Positions 35,239 to 44,345 of a stretch of DNA of 64,000 nucleotides are shown here, piece after piece. Within the stretch, counting starts at the first letter, position 1, and every line of letters begins with the position of its first letter. Made by a program: the position numbers and the translations under genes. The DNA is taken from contig JAKBBA010000017.1 of the NCBI GenBank assembly GCA_021808665.1, positions 1-64,000 on the forward strand, in the 5' to 3' direction. Source of the stretch: Actinomycetes bacterium. Its GTDB lineage: Bacteria > Actinomycetota > Acidimicrobiia > Acidimicrobiales > Palsa-688. The notes beneath the pieces are model-generated. The model did no database searches. It was not told where the DNA came from and was given only the letters and a program-made list of their open reading frames with translations.

Positions 35239-36441
35239 GTGCCCGCTTTCATTTTTCCAGGTCAAGGATCGCAGCGGCCGGGCATGGGCCGACCATGGGT
35301 CGACCACCCCTCCTGGGAAGTTGTGGAGGACGCGTCCCGCGCTGCAGGTCGCGACATCGGATGGCTTCTAAACGAGGCCACCGCAGATGAACTGACCCAA
35401 ACCCACAACGCACAGCTCGCCACTTTCACTTTCAGCCTGATGGTTCTCGACGCGGTCGAGCGCATCGGTGTGGAACCGACTCGCCTTGCTGGCCACTCGG
35501 TCGGCGAGTACAGCGCCCTGGCAGCCAGCGGGGCCTTGGGGTTCGACGCTTCAGTCCAGCTGGTCGCCGAGCGAGGAGAAGCCATGCAGTCAGCCGCCGA
35601 GGCTCGGCCCGGAGCGATGACAGTCCTTGAGGGATGCGACGCAGACACCGCCGACGTGGCCTGCCGCCTGGCGGAGGGCGACGTCTGGCTGGCGAACATC
35701 AACACCTCAGACGAGTCCGTCATAGCCGGCGATCCCGCCGCTATCGAAGCGGCGGTGGCTTGGGCCGATCGACTCGGAGCGAAGCGCTCCTATCCCGTCA
35801 GGGTCAGCGGCGCCTTCCACACCCCGCTCATGGCGCCAGCGCGCGAACGGCTCCGCAAGATGCTCGACACCACGATCTTCCACGACCCCGACACCCCCCT
35901 GGTCGCCAACGTCGACAGCAGGTTCCACGTCGGCGGCGACGAATGGAGGCTGATGCTGTCAGCACAGCTGTGCAGCCCGGTCAGATGGCATCAAAGCGTC
36001 CTACGCCTCGCCGGCGCCCTGGACCCGGACCTTGAGGAGGAGAAGTTCTTCGTAGAGCTCGGCCCGGGGGACTCCCTGTGCGCCACAGTCAGGCAGACCC
36101 TGCCGAGCGCTGTCACGGTATCCGTATCTGTACCCAACGACCTGGACCGACTGGTCGACACGATGGCCGGCGACAGCGTCCTACACACCTATGCTTCGGT
36201 TCACCACGGGGAGCTCCTATACGTCTCAGAGCGGGTTCTAATCAGCCCGTGTGCGGGAATTTTCGATCCGCCGCCAAGACCATTCGAGGTTGACGAGCGG
36301 ATCGAAGTCGGCGGTCTGGTCGGGACCGTGTCAACAATTGAGATCCGCTCAGGCTTCTCCGGTGTCTTCAGGGGGTACATTGCCCAGCCAGGCGAGCGGG
36401 TTCAAGCGGGACAGCCGATAGCCTGGTTGCACAACTCGTGA
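35239..36441 (+). CDS. fabD: Malonyl-CoA:ACP transacylase fused to a biotinyl/lipoyl-like domain
   Basis: A 400-residue protein; FabD is normally about 310. Residues 1 to about 311 are a complete FabD: FPGQGSQRPGMG at residue 6, nucleophile in GHSVGEYSA, RVSGAFHTPLM with the catalytic histidine, and the closing FVELGPGDSLCATV. From about residue 334 to the end is a biotinyl/lipoyl-like beta domain (ISPCAGIFDPPP, DERIEVGGLVGTV, SGFSGVFRGYIAQPGERV, QAGQPIAWL). The hairpin that carries the modified lysine (EAMKM in BCCP) is shortened to STIEIRS and has no lysine, so it cannot be biotinylated. First gene of fabD-fabH-acpP-fabF. GTG start. Confidence 0.93.
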   Translation: MPAFIFPGQGSQRPGMGRPWVDHPSWEVVEDASRAAGRDIGWLLNEATADELTQTHNAQLATFTFSLMVLDAVERIGVEPTRLAGHSVGEYSALAASGALGFDASVQLVAERGEAMQSAAEARPGAMTVLEGCDADTADVACRLAEGDVWLANINTSDESVIAGDPAAIEAAVAWADRLGAKRSYPVRVSGAFHTPLMAPARERLRKMLDTTIFHDPDTPLVANVDSRFHVGGDEWRLMLSAQLCSPVRWHQSVLRLAGALDPDLEEEKFFVELGPGDSLCATVRQTLPSAVTVSVSVPNDLDRLVDTMAGDSVLHTYASVHHGELLYVSERVLISPCAGIFDPPPRPFEVDERIEVGGLVGTVSTIEIRSGFSGVFRGYIAQPGERVQAGQPIAWLHNS

Positions 36442-37427
36442 CCGGCGTAACGATCACCGGCTGGGGGTCTGCTCTTCCGGAGCGTACCGTCACCAACGAC
36501 GAGATCGCCACCCTGTTCGACACCAGCGACGAATGGATCGTCGAGCGAAGCGGAATCCACACGCGCCACGTGGCCACGGGACCTTTCGTCGACCCACCCG
36601 CTGATCCCCACCCTCCTATGAGTGGCCTGGGGACGACCGGAACGCTCGCAGCACGCGCGGCACGCGAAGCGCTGCAAGTTGCCGGCCTCGAAGGTGGCGA
36701 CGTCGACATGGTCGTCTTGTGCACGACGACAGCCGATCAGCTCATCCCGGCAAGCTCTGCCTCCGTCGCCGCCGAGCTGGGCGTAACCGGCGGGGCCATG
36801 GACGTCAACGCCGCTTGCGCCGGTTTCACCTACGGGATCGTTACGGCCAGCGGCCTGATCGCAGCCGGAGCCCGCCGGATAGTGCTGATCGGAGCTGAAA
36901 CCCTCTCGCGGGCAACTAACTGGTCGGACCGGACGAACGCTTTCCTCTTCGGCGACGGAGCCGGCGCCGTCGTGATCGGAGCCACCCCCGGTGACAGTTC
37001 CCTCCTCGGATGGGATCTAGGTGTCGACGGTACGTTAGTCGACCTTCTCTACGCCCACCACGGGTCCGGAATGGCGATGCGTGGCAAGGAGGTCTTTAGA
37101 AGGGCCGTGACAGCCACCGTGGCATCAGCGAAAGCCTCCTTGGAGCGGGCGAAGCTCGACGTGGACGACGTGGCTTTGTTCGTTCCCCACCAGGCGAACA
37201 TCAGGATCATGGATGCCGTAGCGTCGAGGCTGGGAATACCCGAGGAGAGAGTCGCGTCGGTCATCGGTTCCACCGGAAACACAAGCTCGGCTTCCATCCC
37301 TCTCGCCCTGGTCGACGCCATCCGAGCCGGACGAGTGTCCGAAGGCGACCACCTGCTCCTGGCCGGCTTCGGCGCTGGTATGACCTGGGCGTCCGCTGTG
37401 TGGCGCTGGCAGGGGAACCAGCCGTGA
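36438..37427 (+). CDS. fabH: 3-oxoacyl-ACP synthase III
   Basis: A 329-residue condensing enzyme starting fatty-acid chains from an acyl-CoA and malonyl-ACP. The triad is C127 (NAACAGF), H251 (FVPHQANIRIMD) and N281 (STGNTSSAS). Compared with Escherichia coli FabH it has roughly a dozen extra residues (GPFVDPPADPHPPMSG) near the entrance loop around residue 50, which might affect acyl-CoA choice. The GTG overlaps the fabD stop as GTGA. Confidence 0.96.
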   Translation: MTGVTITGWGSALPERTVTNDEIATLFDTSDEWIVERSGIHTRHVATGPFVDPPADPHPPMSGLGTTGTLAARAAREALQVAGLEGGDVDMVVLCTTTADQLIPASSASVAAELGVTGGAMDVNAACAGFTYGIVTASGLIAAGARRIVLIGAETLSRATNWSDRTNAFLFGDGAGAVVIGATPGDSSLLGWDLGVDGTLVDLLYAHHGSGMAMRGKEVFRRAVTATVASAKASLERAKLDVDDVALFVPHQANIRIMDAVASRLGIPEERVASVIGSTGNTSSASIPLALVDAIRAGRVSEGDHLLLAGFGAGMTWASAVWRWQGNQP

Positions 37428-37512
37428 ATCGAGAAGGGACCCCGCCTACCCAGTAGATTTGAGAAGTTGAGCCGACGCAGGAACAACGAGACGAGACAGG
37501 ACAAGAGAGGAC

Positions 37513-37755
37513 ATGATGGACCAAGAGGAAGCATTCGACAAGTTCAAGCAGTGTGCCGTTGACGTACTTCAGGTCGAGCCTTCGAAGGTGACCCCCGAGG
37601 CCAGCTTCGCCGACGACTTGGACGCCGACAGCCTCGACCTGGTAGAGCTGGTGATGGCCCTCGAAGAGCAGTTCGACATCACTGTCGACGAGTCCGAGCT
37701 CGAAGGCGTCAAGACTGTGGCCCAAGCCTTCGGTCTGGTCACCTCGAAGCTCTGA
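37513..37755 (+). CDS. acpP: Acyl carrier protein
   Basis: An 80-residue acidic four-helix carrier. S40 in DADSLDLVEL is the 4'-phosphopantetheine site. The gap of 85 bases to fabH is the largest inside this operon; GACAGGACAAGAGAGGAC before the ATG provides a ribosome-binding site, fitting the need for high ACP output. Two ATG codons in tandem are both usable. Confidence 0.97.
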   Translation: MMDQEEAFDKFKQCAVDVLQVEPSKVTPEASFADDLDADSLDLVELVMALEEQFDITVDESELEGVKTVAQAFGLVTSKL

Positions 37756-38972
37756 TGTTCGCCCTCCACCCCTACCCGGGCAACGCCGGGATACCAGGAA
37801 GGCGGGTAGTGGTCACAGGAGTCGGGGTGGTGGCCCCTTGCGGAGTCGGCCAGGACGCTTTCTGGGCGGGGCTTCACCGCCCTCCGGCGGAGGGCCCACG
37901 GAGAGTTCCCGGTTTCGACGCCACCGACATCTACGGTCCGAAGGAGCTTCGCCGAGTAGACCGCTTCACCCAGTTCGCCGCCGTAGCCGCCGAGGAGGCT
38001 TTGGTCGACGCGGGCGGGTTGGCGGCTTTGGGGGTAGACCCCGACCGTGCCGGAGTCATGATTGGCACCGGGATAGGCGGCATCGAGACTCTTGAAGATC
38101 AAATCCACGTCATGGACGAGCGGGGCGCCCGCCGGGTCACACCGTTCCTCGTTCCGATGATGATGGGGAACCGAGCCGCAGCGGACGTTTCGATGCGCTA
38201 CGGGATGCGCGGGCCATGCGAGGCGATCGTGACAGCCTGCGCAGCTGGCACCCAGAGCGTTGGGGCCGGTGCTCGCCTGGTCGCGTCGGGGCGCTGCGAC
38301 GTCGTGCTTGCCGGATCCTCGGAGGCGGCGATGACACCCATCGGAGAAGCTGGCTTCGCCAACATGACAGCGCTGTCGACGAGCGGAAAGTCCATGCCCT
38401 TCGACGCCAAGCGGGACGGATTTGTCATGAGCGAAGGGGGCGCCGTGCTCGTACTTGAGGACTTCGAGCACGCAAAGGCTCGGAACGCGAAGATCTACGC
38501 CGAAGTCTTGGGAGCGGCGAGCACCGCAGATGCACATCACATCACGGCGCCAGCTCCTGAAGGTGCTGGCGCCGTTGCGTGCATGGAACTTGCAATACAA
38601 GACGCCGGCCTCGCCCCTGGGGACATTGTCCACATCAACGCGCACGGGACTTCCACCCCCGCCAACGACCGATCCGAGAGCCTGGCGATCACCAAGGTGT
38701 TCGGGGCTCCAGGCCCGATCGTCACTTCTATAAAAGGCGTCTGCGGGCATTCGCTGGGCGCTGCCGGCTCGATAGAAGCCGTCGCTTTGGCGCTGACGAT
38801 CGCCAAGGCCAGCATTCCGCCGACGCTCGGCTTGACCGAGATGGACCCCGAGATCCATCTCGAAGTCGTGACCGGCGCCGCGCTGGATTGGAACCCCGGG
38901 CCTTCGCTGTCGAACAGCTTCGGCTTCGGCGGTCACAACGGCACTATCGTAATGGGACCAGTGACAGCCTGA
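37755..38972 (+). CDS. fabF: 3-oxoacyl-ACP synthase II
   Basis: A 405-residue elongating condensing enzyme. Catalytic residues: C162 in VTACAAGTQSVG, H297 in NAHGTSTPANDRSE, K327 in TSIKGVCGH and H332 in GHSLGAAGSIE. The first base of its ATG is the last base of the ACP stop (TGATG). The residues before GRRVVVTGVGVV are longer than in most FabF but in frame. The hairpin right after the stop ends the operon. Confidence 0.97.
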   Translation: MFALHPYPGNAGIPGRRVVVTGVGVVAPCGVGQDAFWAGLHRPPAEGPRRVPGFDATDIYGPKELRRVDRFTQFAAVAAEEALVDAGGLAALGVDPDRAGVMIGTGIGGIETLEDQIHVMDERGARRVTPFLVPMMMGNRAAADVSMRYGMRGPCEAIVTACAAGTQSVGAGARLVASGRCDVVLAGSSEAAMTPIGEAGFANMTALSTSGKSMPFDAKRDGFVMSEGGAVLVLEDFEHAKARNAKIYAEVLGAASTADAHHITAPAPEGAGAVACMELAIQDAGLAPGDIVHINAHGTSTPANDRSESLAITKVFGAPGPIVTSIKGVCGHSLGAAGSIEAVALALTIAKASIPPTLGLTEMDPEIHLEVVTGAALDWNPGPSLSNSFGFGGHNGTIVMGPVTA

Positions 38973-38997
38973 GAGTTGCGGGCCGAGCCCGCAACTC
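38973..38997. terminator. Hairpin immediately after fabF
   Basis: A perfect 11-bp stem, GAGTTGCGGGC and GCCCGCAACTC, with loop CGA begins at the base after the fabF stop codon. No T tract follows. It lies between fabF and the convergent peroxiredoxin gene, so it probably terminates or stabilises the fab transcript. Confidence 0.65.
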
Positions 38998-39029
38998 GAC
39001 GCCCTGGCTCTCGATGCCCAGCCTTGTCG

Positions 39030-39482
39030 TCAGCCTGTCAGCGCGGAAAGAAGCTTCTTAGGAGTGTCAGCTGGGGATATCTTGTACCACACCTGCTCCA
39101 GTTTTCCTTCCTTGTCGATCAGGAACGAAGACCGGAGTATCCCCATGTACTTCTTTCCGTACATGGACTTCTCCGTCCACACGCCATAGGCTTCGGCCAC
39201 CGTATGGTCAGCGTCGGATAGCAGAGGAAAGCCGAGACTGTATTTCTGGTCGAACCTGGCCTGCTTCGCCGGCGGGTCAGGGCTGATCCCGATGACAGCG
39301 GTGTCGCCGACGTCGCTGAGGACATCGCGCAGACCGCAAGCTTGAGTGGTGCACCCCGGGGTATCGGCTTTGGGATAGAAGTAGACAAGGACCTTCCTGC
39401 CACGAAACGACGCCAGCCTTACTGTGGCTGCGTTCTGATCGGGCAACTCGAAGTCGGGGGCGGCTTCACCGGGGCTCAGCAC
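39030..39482 (-). CDS. bcp: Thioredoxin-dependent peroxiredoxin (BCP/PrxQ type)
   Basis: A 150-residue thiol peroxidase reducing peroxides with thioredoxin. The peroxidatic C44 is in TPGCTTQACG, with the resolving C49 five residues on, the BCP/PrxQ arrangement. FYPKADTPGC precedes it and the conserved FLIDKEGKL is near the C-terminus. GTG start with AAAGGTC before it. Confidence 0.95.
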   Translation of the reverse strand: MLSPGEAAPDFELPDQNAATVRLASFRGRKVLVYFYPKADTPGCTTQACGLRDVLSDVGDTAVIGISPDPPAKQARFDQKYSLGFPLLSDADHTVAEAYGVWTEKSMYGKKYMGILRSSFLIDKEGKLEQVWYKISPADTPKKLLSALTG

Positions 39483-39562
39483 GTCTGACCTTTCGACAAG
39501 TTCGACATACTCAGGATGGTAGCCACCGCCGGACGGTCTCGCTCGCTGCCAATGCTGGGAAG

Positions 39563-40558
39563 TTACGCCAGTGAGACTATGTGGCGTCCGGTGAGCTCCC
39601 CCCGCGATATTCGCGTGAGGGCGTCGTCGAGACCTTCGAGACCGGTCTCGGTAACCATGTCGTCCAGCCCGGAAGGCCTCAAGTCAGTCCCCAGGCGTTC
39701 CCACACCGCCCGCCTGCGGTCTATGGGCACCTGGACAGAGTCGACTCCGAGAAGTGAAACCCCCCGAAGGATGAAAGGCATCACGGTTGTGGGGACGCCA
39801 GCACCCCCAGTCAAGCCGCTCGCAGCGACGGCACCGGCGTACCTGATGCTGGCCAGCACGTTAGCTAGGGTAACTCCGCCGACGCAGTCGACCGCCGCAG
39901 CGTAGACCTCGGGCTGCAAAGGCCTGCCTTCCTTGGACTCCAGTGATGCCCGGTCGATGACCTCAGAGGCTCCCAACGAACGCAAGTAAGCCCCGGCGGT
40001 GGCGGACTTCCCGGTGCTGGCCACTACTTCGTAACCCCTGGCAGCCAGCAGGTTGACGGCGACGCTGCCAACCCCGCCGGTCGCCCCGGTCACTAGGACT
40101 GGTCCCGAGCCCGTTGTCAGGCCGGCTTTCTCCAGCGCTATGACCGACAAGGCAGCGGTGAAACCGGCAGTGCCAATTACCATCGCCGAGCGACTGTCAA
40201 GACCAGCTGGCATGGGAATCAGCCAGTCGGCTGGGACCCTAGCCTTCGCGGCGAACCCGCCGTGGCGTGACACTCCCAGGTCGTAACCGTGGGCTATCAC
40301 CGAAGTTCCAGCCGGTAGAGCACCCGATGGCTCGGCGAGCGTTCCGGCCAGGTCGATGCCCGGCACCAGGGGTGAGATGCGAGCGACTCGCCCGTCGGGA
40401 GAGGCGGCCAGGGCGTCTTTGAAGTTGACTGACGACCACTCCACGTCGACGAGCGCCCCGTCCCCGCCGAGGAAGTCGACGCCTATCTGTTCTACGTGAC
40501 GCCTGAACCCATCTGGGCCCTTGGACGCCACGAACGCCGCGAATGTATTTGTGCTCAC
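39563..40558 (-). CDS. Medium-chain dehydrogenase/reductase of the YhdH/AcuI group
   Basis: A 331-residue zinc-free NADPH-dependent reductase. YhdH/AcuI traits are VEWSSVNFKDALA near residue 42, PLVPGIDLAGTL, GTAGFTAALSVIAL and VLVTGATGGVGSVAVNLLAARGYEV (dinucleotide-binding). The family includes acrylyl-CoA reductase; quinone reductase activity is an alternative. The frame is open upstream, but the GTG at 40558 (STNTFAAFVASK) gives the family N-terminus. Confidence 0.85.
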   Translation of the reverse strand: MSTNTFAAFVASKGPDGFRRHVEQIGVDFLGGDGALVDVEWSSVNFKDALAASPDGRVARISPLVPGIDLAGTLAEPSGALPAGTSVIAHGYDLGVSRHGGFAAKARVPADWLIPMPAGLDSRSAMVIGTAGFTAALSVIALEKAGLTTGSGPVLVTGATGGVGSVAVNLLAARGYEVVASTGKSATAGAYLRSLGASEVIDRASLESKEGRPLQPEVYAAAVDCVGGVTLANVLASIRYAGAVAASGLTGGAGVPTTVMPFILRGVSLLGVDSVQVPIDRRRAVWERLGTDLRPSGLDDMVTETGLEGLDDALTRISRGELTGRHIVSLA

Positions 40559-40694
40559 AGAGAACACGCTAACGGCCGGACAGGGTCTCCAGCGACATAG
40601 AACGGTCGGCTCCGAGGACCTGTCCCTCACAGACCTGACCCTCGCCTGGGACCCGTCACTACGTCTAGGCCGGAGGGTCGGGTAGATTACCTGG

Positions 40695-42311
40695 GTGAAG
40701 TCGGCTATCCCATCTGATCTCGCCGTCGGTGGATTCAGCTCGAACCCGCCTTGGGAGATCGATCCCGATGATCTTGTCTGGCGGGATGGTTCGGCGTCGC
40801 GGCGCAGCGCCACCCAGGCGCAGGTGCCCAGACTCCTCCGCCACCGAGTTCTCCCACCCGGACGACGTGTAGTCAAAGTCGCTTACAAGCTAGGAATTGC
40901 TCTAGCCGGGTGGTATCTCCTCGACAGGCGCCGCTCGCGAAGAACCGTCGAGCCGGAACTATCCAGAGCTGGATTGTCCCGCCGACTTCGCAAAGCCTTC
41001 CAGGGGCTGGGCCCGACCTACATCAAACTCGGTCAGATCCTCTCGTCCGGGGAGGGACTATTCCCGCCTGAGCTCGTCGGGGAGTTCCGCCTCCTTAGGG
41101 ACCGTGTCCCGCCCGAGTCTTTCGACACGGTACGAGCCGTCGTGGAGGAGGACCTGGGTGCCACGTTGGAGGAGGTGTTCTCCACTTTCGATAGCGAAGC
41201 CCTGGCAGCGGCTTCGATCGCCCAGGTTCACGCAGCGACGCTGCGAACCGGCGAGCAAGTGGTGGTCAAAGTGCAACGACCGTCGGTCGCCCGTAATGTC
41301 GCCGAGGACCTTGCTGCGATGAGCTGGATCGCACCTCACCTCATAGGCCGGATACCCGTGGCCAGCCTGGCGAACCCGCCAGCGCTAGTCGAGCTGTTCG
41401 CCGAGACGATCGTCGAGGAGCTGGACTTCCGCCTCGAGGCCGACAACATGCTCGACGTGGCCGGGGTGTTCGCAGCAACAGACCAACGTCAGGTCATAGT
41501 TCCCCGCCCGCATCCCAGGTTGGTGACACGCCGGGTGCTTGTGATGGAGCGTCTTAGCGGATTCTCTTTCGACGACGTCGAAGGCATGAAGGCAGCCGGT
41601 ATCGATACCACCGAGGTCGTCCGGGCGCTTATGATCTCCTTCCTCGAAGGAGCAACACTGTACGGAGTGTTCCACGGAGATCTCCACGGCGGGAACCTGT
41701 TCGTGATGCCCGACGGCAAAGTGGCGCTGCTCGACTACGGGATAACCGGCCGCCTTGACCAGCCGCGGCGTCTCGCTTTTCTCCGGATGCTTATGGGCGG
41801 CACGATTAACGACCCCAAGATGCAGCTCTCGGCACTTCGCGACCTGGGGGCGCTGCCTGCGGACACCGACCTCGACGCGGTGATAGCCGACCTTGGGATA
41901 GACCAGCCCGTGAGGGACCCCACGATGATGTCACCGGAAGAGCTCCTCGGCGAGATCCGCGACATCACCAAAAAGCTCCTCGCCTACGGGGCGAAGTTCC
42001 CCAAAGTGCTGATGCTTTACGTCAAGGACCTTCTCTTCATCGACGGAGCACTCGCGACTCTCGCACCTGACCTGGACCTTTTCCAAGAAGTGACGCGGAT
42101 CGCGATGTACTTCACCTCCCGCCACGGCGAGCGCATCGCGGCAGAGGTAGGGGTAGATCCGCGCGAGACGGCCGTCGACTTAGACGGACTCAGAGCCTCA
42201 CTGGGAGTCCCCTCCGAGGTCGAATCGATGAGCTACCGGGACCTCCAAGCGAGGCGAGCGCTGATCCGAAAGAGGATGCGTGACCATCACAAGGCGAAAC
42301 ACTCGGGCTGA
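40695..42311 (+). CDS. UbiB/ABC1-family atypical kinase-like ATPase
   Basis: A 538-residue protein of the ABC1/ADCK/UbiB family, involved elsewhere in isoprenoid quinone metabolism. Signatures: the KxGQ motif in YIKLGQILSSGEGLFP, AAASIAQVHAATL (Ala-rich loop), VVVKVQRPSV (lysine), and GVFHGDLHGGNLFV with LLDYGITGRL (DFG-like). The N-terminal 60 residues are variable and the GTG start at 40695 is uncertain. Since menB is in the window, a role with menaquinone is plausible but not shown. No C-terminal membrane anchors are evident. Confidence 0.9.
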   Translation: MKSAIPSDLAVGGFSSNPPWEIDPDDLVWRDGSASRRSATQAQVPRLLRHRVLPPGRRVVKVAYKLGIALAGWYLLDRRRSRRTVEPELSRAGLSRRLRKAFQGLGPTYIKLGQILSSGEGLFPPELVGEFRLLRDRVPPESFDTVRAVVEEDLGATLEEVFSTFDSEALAAASIAQVHAATLRTGEQVVVKVQRPSVARNVAEDLAAMSWIAPHLIGRIPVASLANPPALVELFAETIVEELDFRLEADNMLDVAGVFAATDQRQVIVPRPHPRLVTRRVLVMERLSGFSFDDVEGMKAAGIDTTEVVRALMISFLEGATLYGVFHGDLHGGNLFVMPDGKVALLDYGITGRLDQPRRLAFLRMLMGGTINDPKMQLSALRDLGALPADTDLDAVIADLGIDQPVRDPTMMSPEELLGEIRDITKKLLAYGAKFPKVLMLYVKDLLFIDGALATLAPDLDLFQEVTRIAMYFTSRHGERIAAEVGVDPRETAVDLDGLRASLGVPSEVESMSYRDLQARRALIRKRMRDHHKAKHSG

Positions 42312-42372
42312 GTCCGCCCGCTAGGGTGGAAAGTCCGCCCGAATCTGGAGCTCTAAGAAAATTTCTTCCGCC

Positions 42373-44232
42373 ATGTTCAGAACTGATATCCGCAATGTAG
42401 CGATCGTCGCCCACGTCGACCACGGCAAGACGACGCTGGTCGACGCGATGCTGCGCCAGTCAGGGGCTTTTCGCGCCAACCAGGAGGTAGCCGAGCGAGT
42501 GATGGACTCGATGGACCTCGAACGCGAGAAGGGCATAACCATCCTCGCCAAGAACACGACCGTCCGCTATGGCGACATGAGGATCAATATCGTCGACACG
42601 CCAGGTCACGCCGACTTCGGCGGCGAGGTCGAACGCGGCTTGACGATGGTGGACGGAGTCCTCCTTTTGGTGGACGCTAGCGAAGGCCCGCTTCCCCAGA
42701 CGCGATTCGTTCTGCGCAAGACCCTGGAGGCACGCCTGCCGGTCATTTGCGTCGTCAACAAGATCGACCGTCCTGACGCCCGGCCCGCCGAGGTGGTGGA
42801 CGCAGTGTACGACTTGTTCTTGGATCTAGGAGCTGACGAGGAGCAGATCGAGTTTCCAATCGTCTACGCCAATGCCAGGGCGGGACGCGCCGCCATGAGC
42901 CCTGACCAAGTCGACGAATCCCCCGGCTTAGGGACCCTTTTCGAGCTACTGGTCGCGGCTATACCGGCGCCAACCTACGAACCGGACCATCCCTTCCAGG
43001 CACTAGTAACCAACCTCGACGCGTCGCCCTACGTAGGCCGGCTGGCCCTGTGTAGGGTTCGCAACGGCAGGGTTCGCAAAGGTGAATCCGTGGCGTGGTG
43101 CCGCCACGACGGGACGATAGAGCGTGTCCGGCTGTCGGAGGTTTACGTCACGGAAGCGCTGGACCGCGTCGACGCGCCAGCCGAAGGCGTAGGTCCCGGC
43201 GAGATCATCGCCGTCGCGGGCATCCCGGAGATAATGATCGGAGACACGCTCGCCGATCCCGACGACCCGAGACCGCTGCCGGTCATCTCCATCGACGATC
43301 CGAGCATCTCGATGACCATCGGAATCAACACCTCTCCCCTCGCCGGGCGGGCCGTGGACGGCCACAAACCTGGGACGAAGCTGACTGCCCGTCTCATACG
43401 GAACCGCCTCGACGCGGAGCTGGTCGGCAACGTGAGCGTGAAAGTCCTTCCCACTGAACGTCCTGACACCTGGGAGGTGCAAGGACGCGGAGAGCTGGCT
43501 TTGGCGGTGCTCGTCGAGTTGATGCGCCGTGAAGGTTTCGAGCTCACCGTTGGCAAACCCCAGGTCCTCACCAGGCAGATCGACGGGAAGCTGCACGAGC
43601 CCATGGAGAGGGTGAGCGTCGACGTTCCAGAGGACTTCATGGGCGTGGTCACGCAGTTGCTCTCACTGCGAAAAGGCAGGATGGAGGACCTCGTCAACCA
43701 CGGTACCGGCTGGGTCAGGATGGAATGGCTGGTCCCATCGAGAGGACTGATCGGGTTTCGCACCGAGTTCCTCACAGAGACGCGTGGCACCGGGCAGATC
43801 CACCACGTCTTCGAAGGCTACGAGCCCTGGCACGGGGATTTGCGGACACGGCCGAACGGGTCGATGGTCGCCGACCGTCGGGGTCCTACGACGGCGTACG
43901 CCCTCACGAACCTTCAGGAGCGTGGCGCTCTGTTCGTCGGTCCGGGAGTCGAGGTCTACGAAGGGATGATCGTCGGGGAGAACGCCCGCTCGGAGGACAT
44001 GGACGTGAACCCCACGAAAGAGAAAAAGCTCACGAACATGCGCGCGGCGGCATCGGACGAGACCGTACGTCTCGTCCCTCCCTTGCAGCTCTCACTTGAG
44101 CAGGCGTTGGAGTTCATCCGCGACGACGAGTGCGTCGAGGTGACACCCTCGGTTGTGCGGATCCGCAAGGTAGTTCTTGACGCTTCCGACCGCGCCCGCA
44201 AGCGGGCTGCGAGCCGGCCCCCCCGCTCCTAG
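42373..44232 (+). CDS. typA: Ribosome-associated GTPase TypA/BipA
   Basis: A 619-residue translational GTPase involved in ribosome assembly and stress adaptation. G1 AHVDHGKT at residues 13-20, REKGITI (G2 region), DTPGHADF (G3) and NKIDRPDA (G4) are intact. The TypA-specific C-terminal part has [18 protein letters not shown] and [11 protein letters not shown]. Length matches the family. Followed by a strong hairpin. Confidence 0.97.
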   Translation: MFRTDIRNVAIVAHVDHGKTTLVDAMLRQSGAFRANQEVAERVMDSMDLEREKGITILAKNTTVRYGDMRINIVDTPGHADFGGEVERGLTMVDGVLLLVDASEGPLPQTRFVLRKTLEARLPVICVVNKIDRPDARPAEVVDAVYDLFLDLGADEEQIEFPIVYANARAGRAAMSPDQVDESPGLGTLFELLVAAIPAPTYEPDHPFQALVTNLDASPYVGRLALCRVRNGRVRKGESVAWCRHDGTIERVRLSEVYVTEALDRVDAPAEGVGPGEIIAVAGIPEIMIGDTLADPDDPRPLPVISIDDPSISMTIGINTSPLAGRAVDGHKPGTKLTARLIRNRLDAELVGNVSVKVLPTERPDTWEVQGRGELALAVLVELMRREGFELTVGKPQVLTRQIDGKLHEPMERVSVDVPEDFMGVVTQLLSLRKGRMEDLVNHGTGWVRMEWLVPSRGLIGFRTEFLTETRGTGQIHHVFEGYEPWHGDLRTRPNGSMVADRRGPTTAYALTNLQERGALFVGPGVEVYEGMIVGENARSEDMDVNPTKEKKLTNMRAAASDETVRLVPPLQLSLEQALEFIRDDECVEVTPSVVRIRKVVLDASDRARKRAASRPPRS

Positions 44233-44239
44233 CGGCAGC

Positions 44240-44287
44240 CAGCCGGTCCTCCGACCGGCAAGCAACTGGCGGTCGGAGGACCGGCTG
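44240..44287. terminator. Long perfect hairpin after typA
   Basis: An 18-bp perfect stem (5' arm 44240-44257, CAGCCGGTCCTCCGACCG; 3' arm 44270-44287) with a 12-base loop begins eight bases after the typA stop. There is no T run after it. It most likely ends the typA transcript before the ATP-grasp operon. Confidence 0.7.
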
Positions 44288-44345
44288 CTCTCCAAGTGGG
44301 TGGATGTTGAAGCTGGAAACCCGCCCGAAACACTGACCTGTCACA

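Noticed and set aside
37569..38936. 455-codon open frame antisense to acpP and fabF
   Set aside because: Shadow of fabF codon usage; composition is Gly/Arg/His-rich with no domain.
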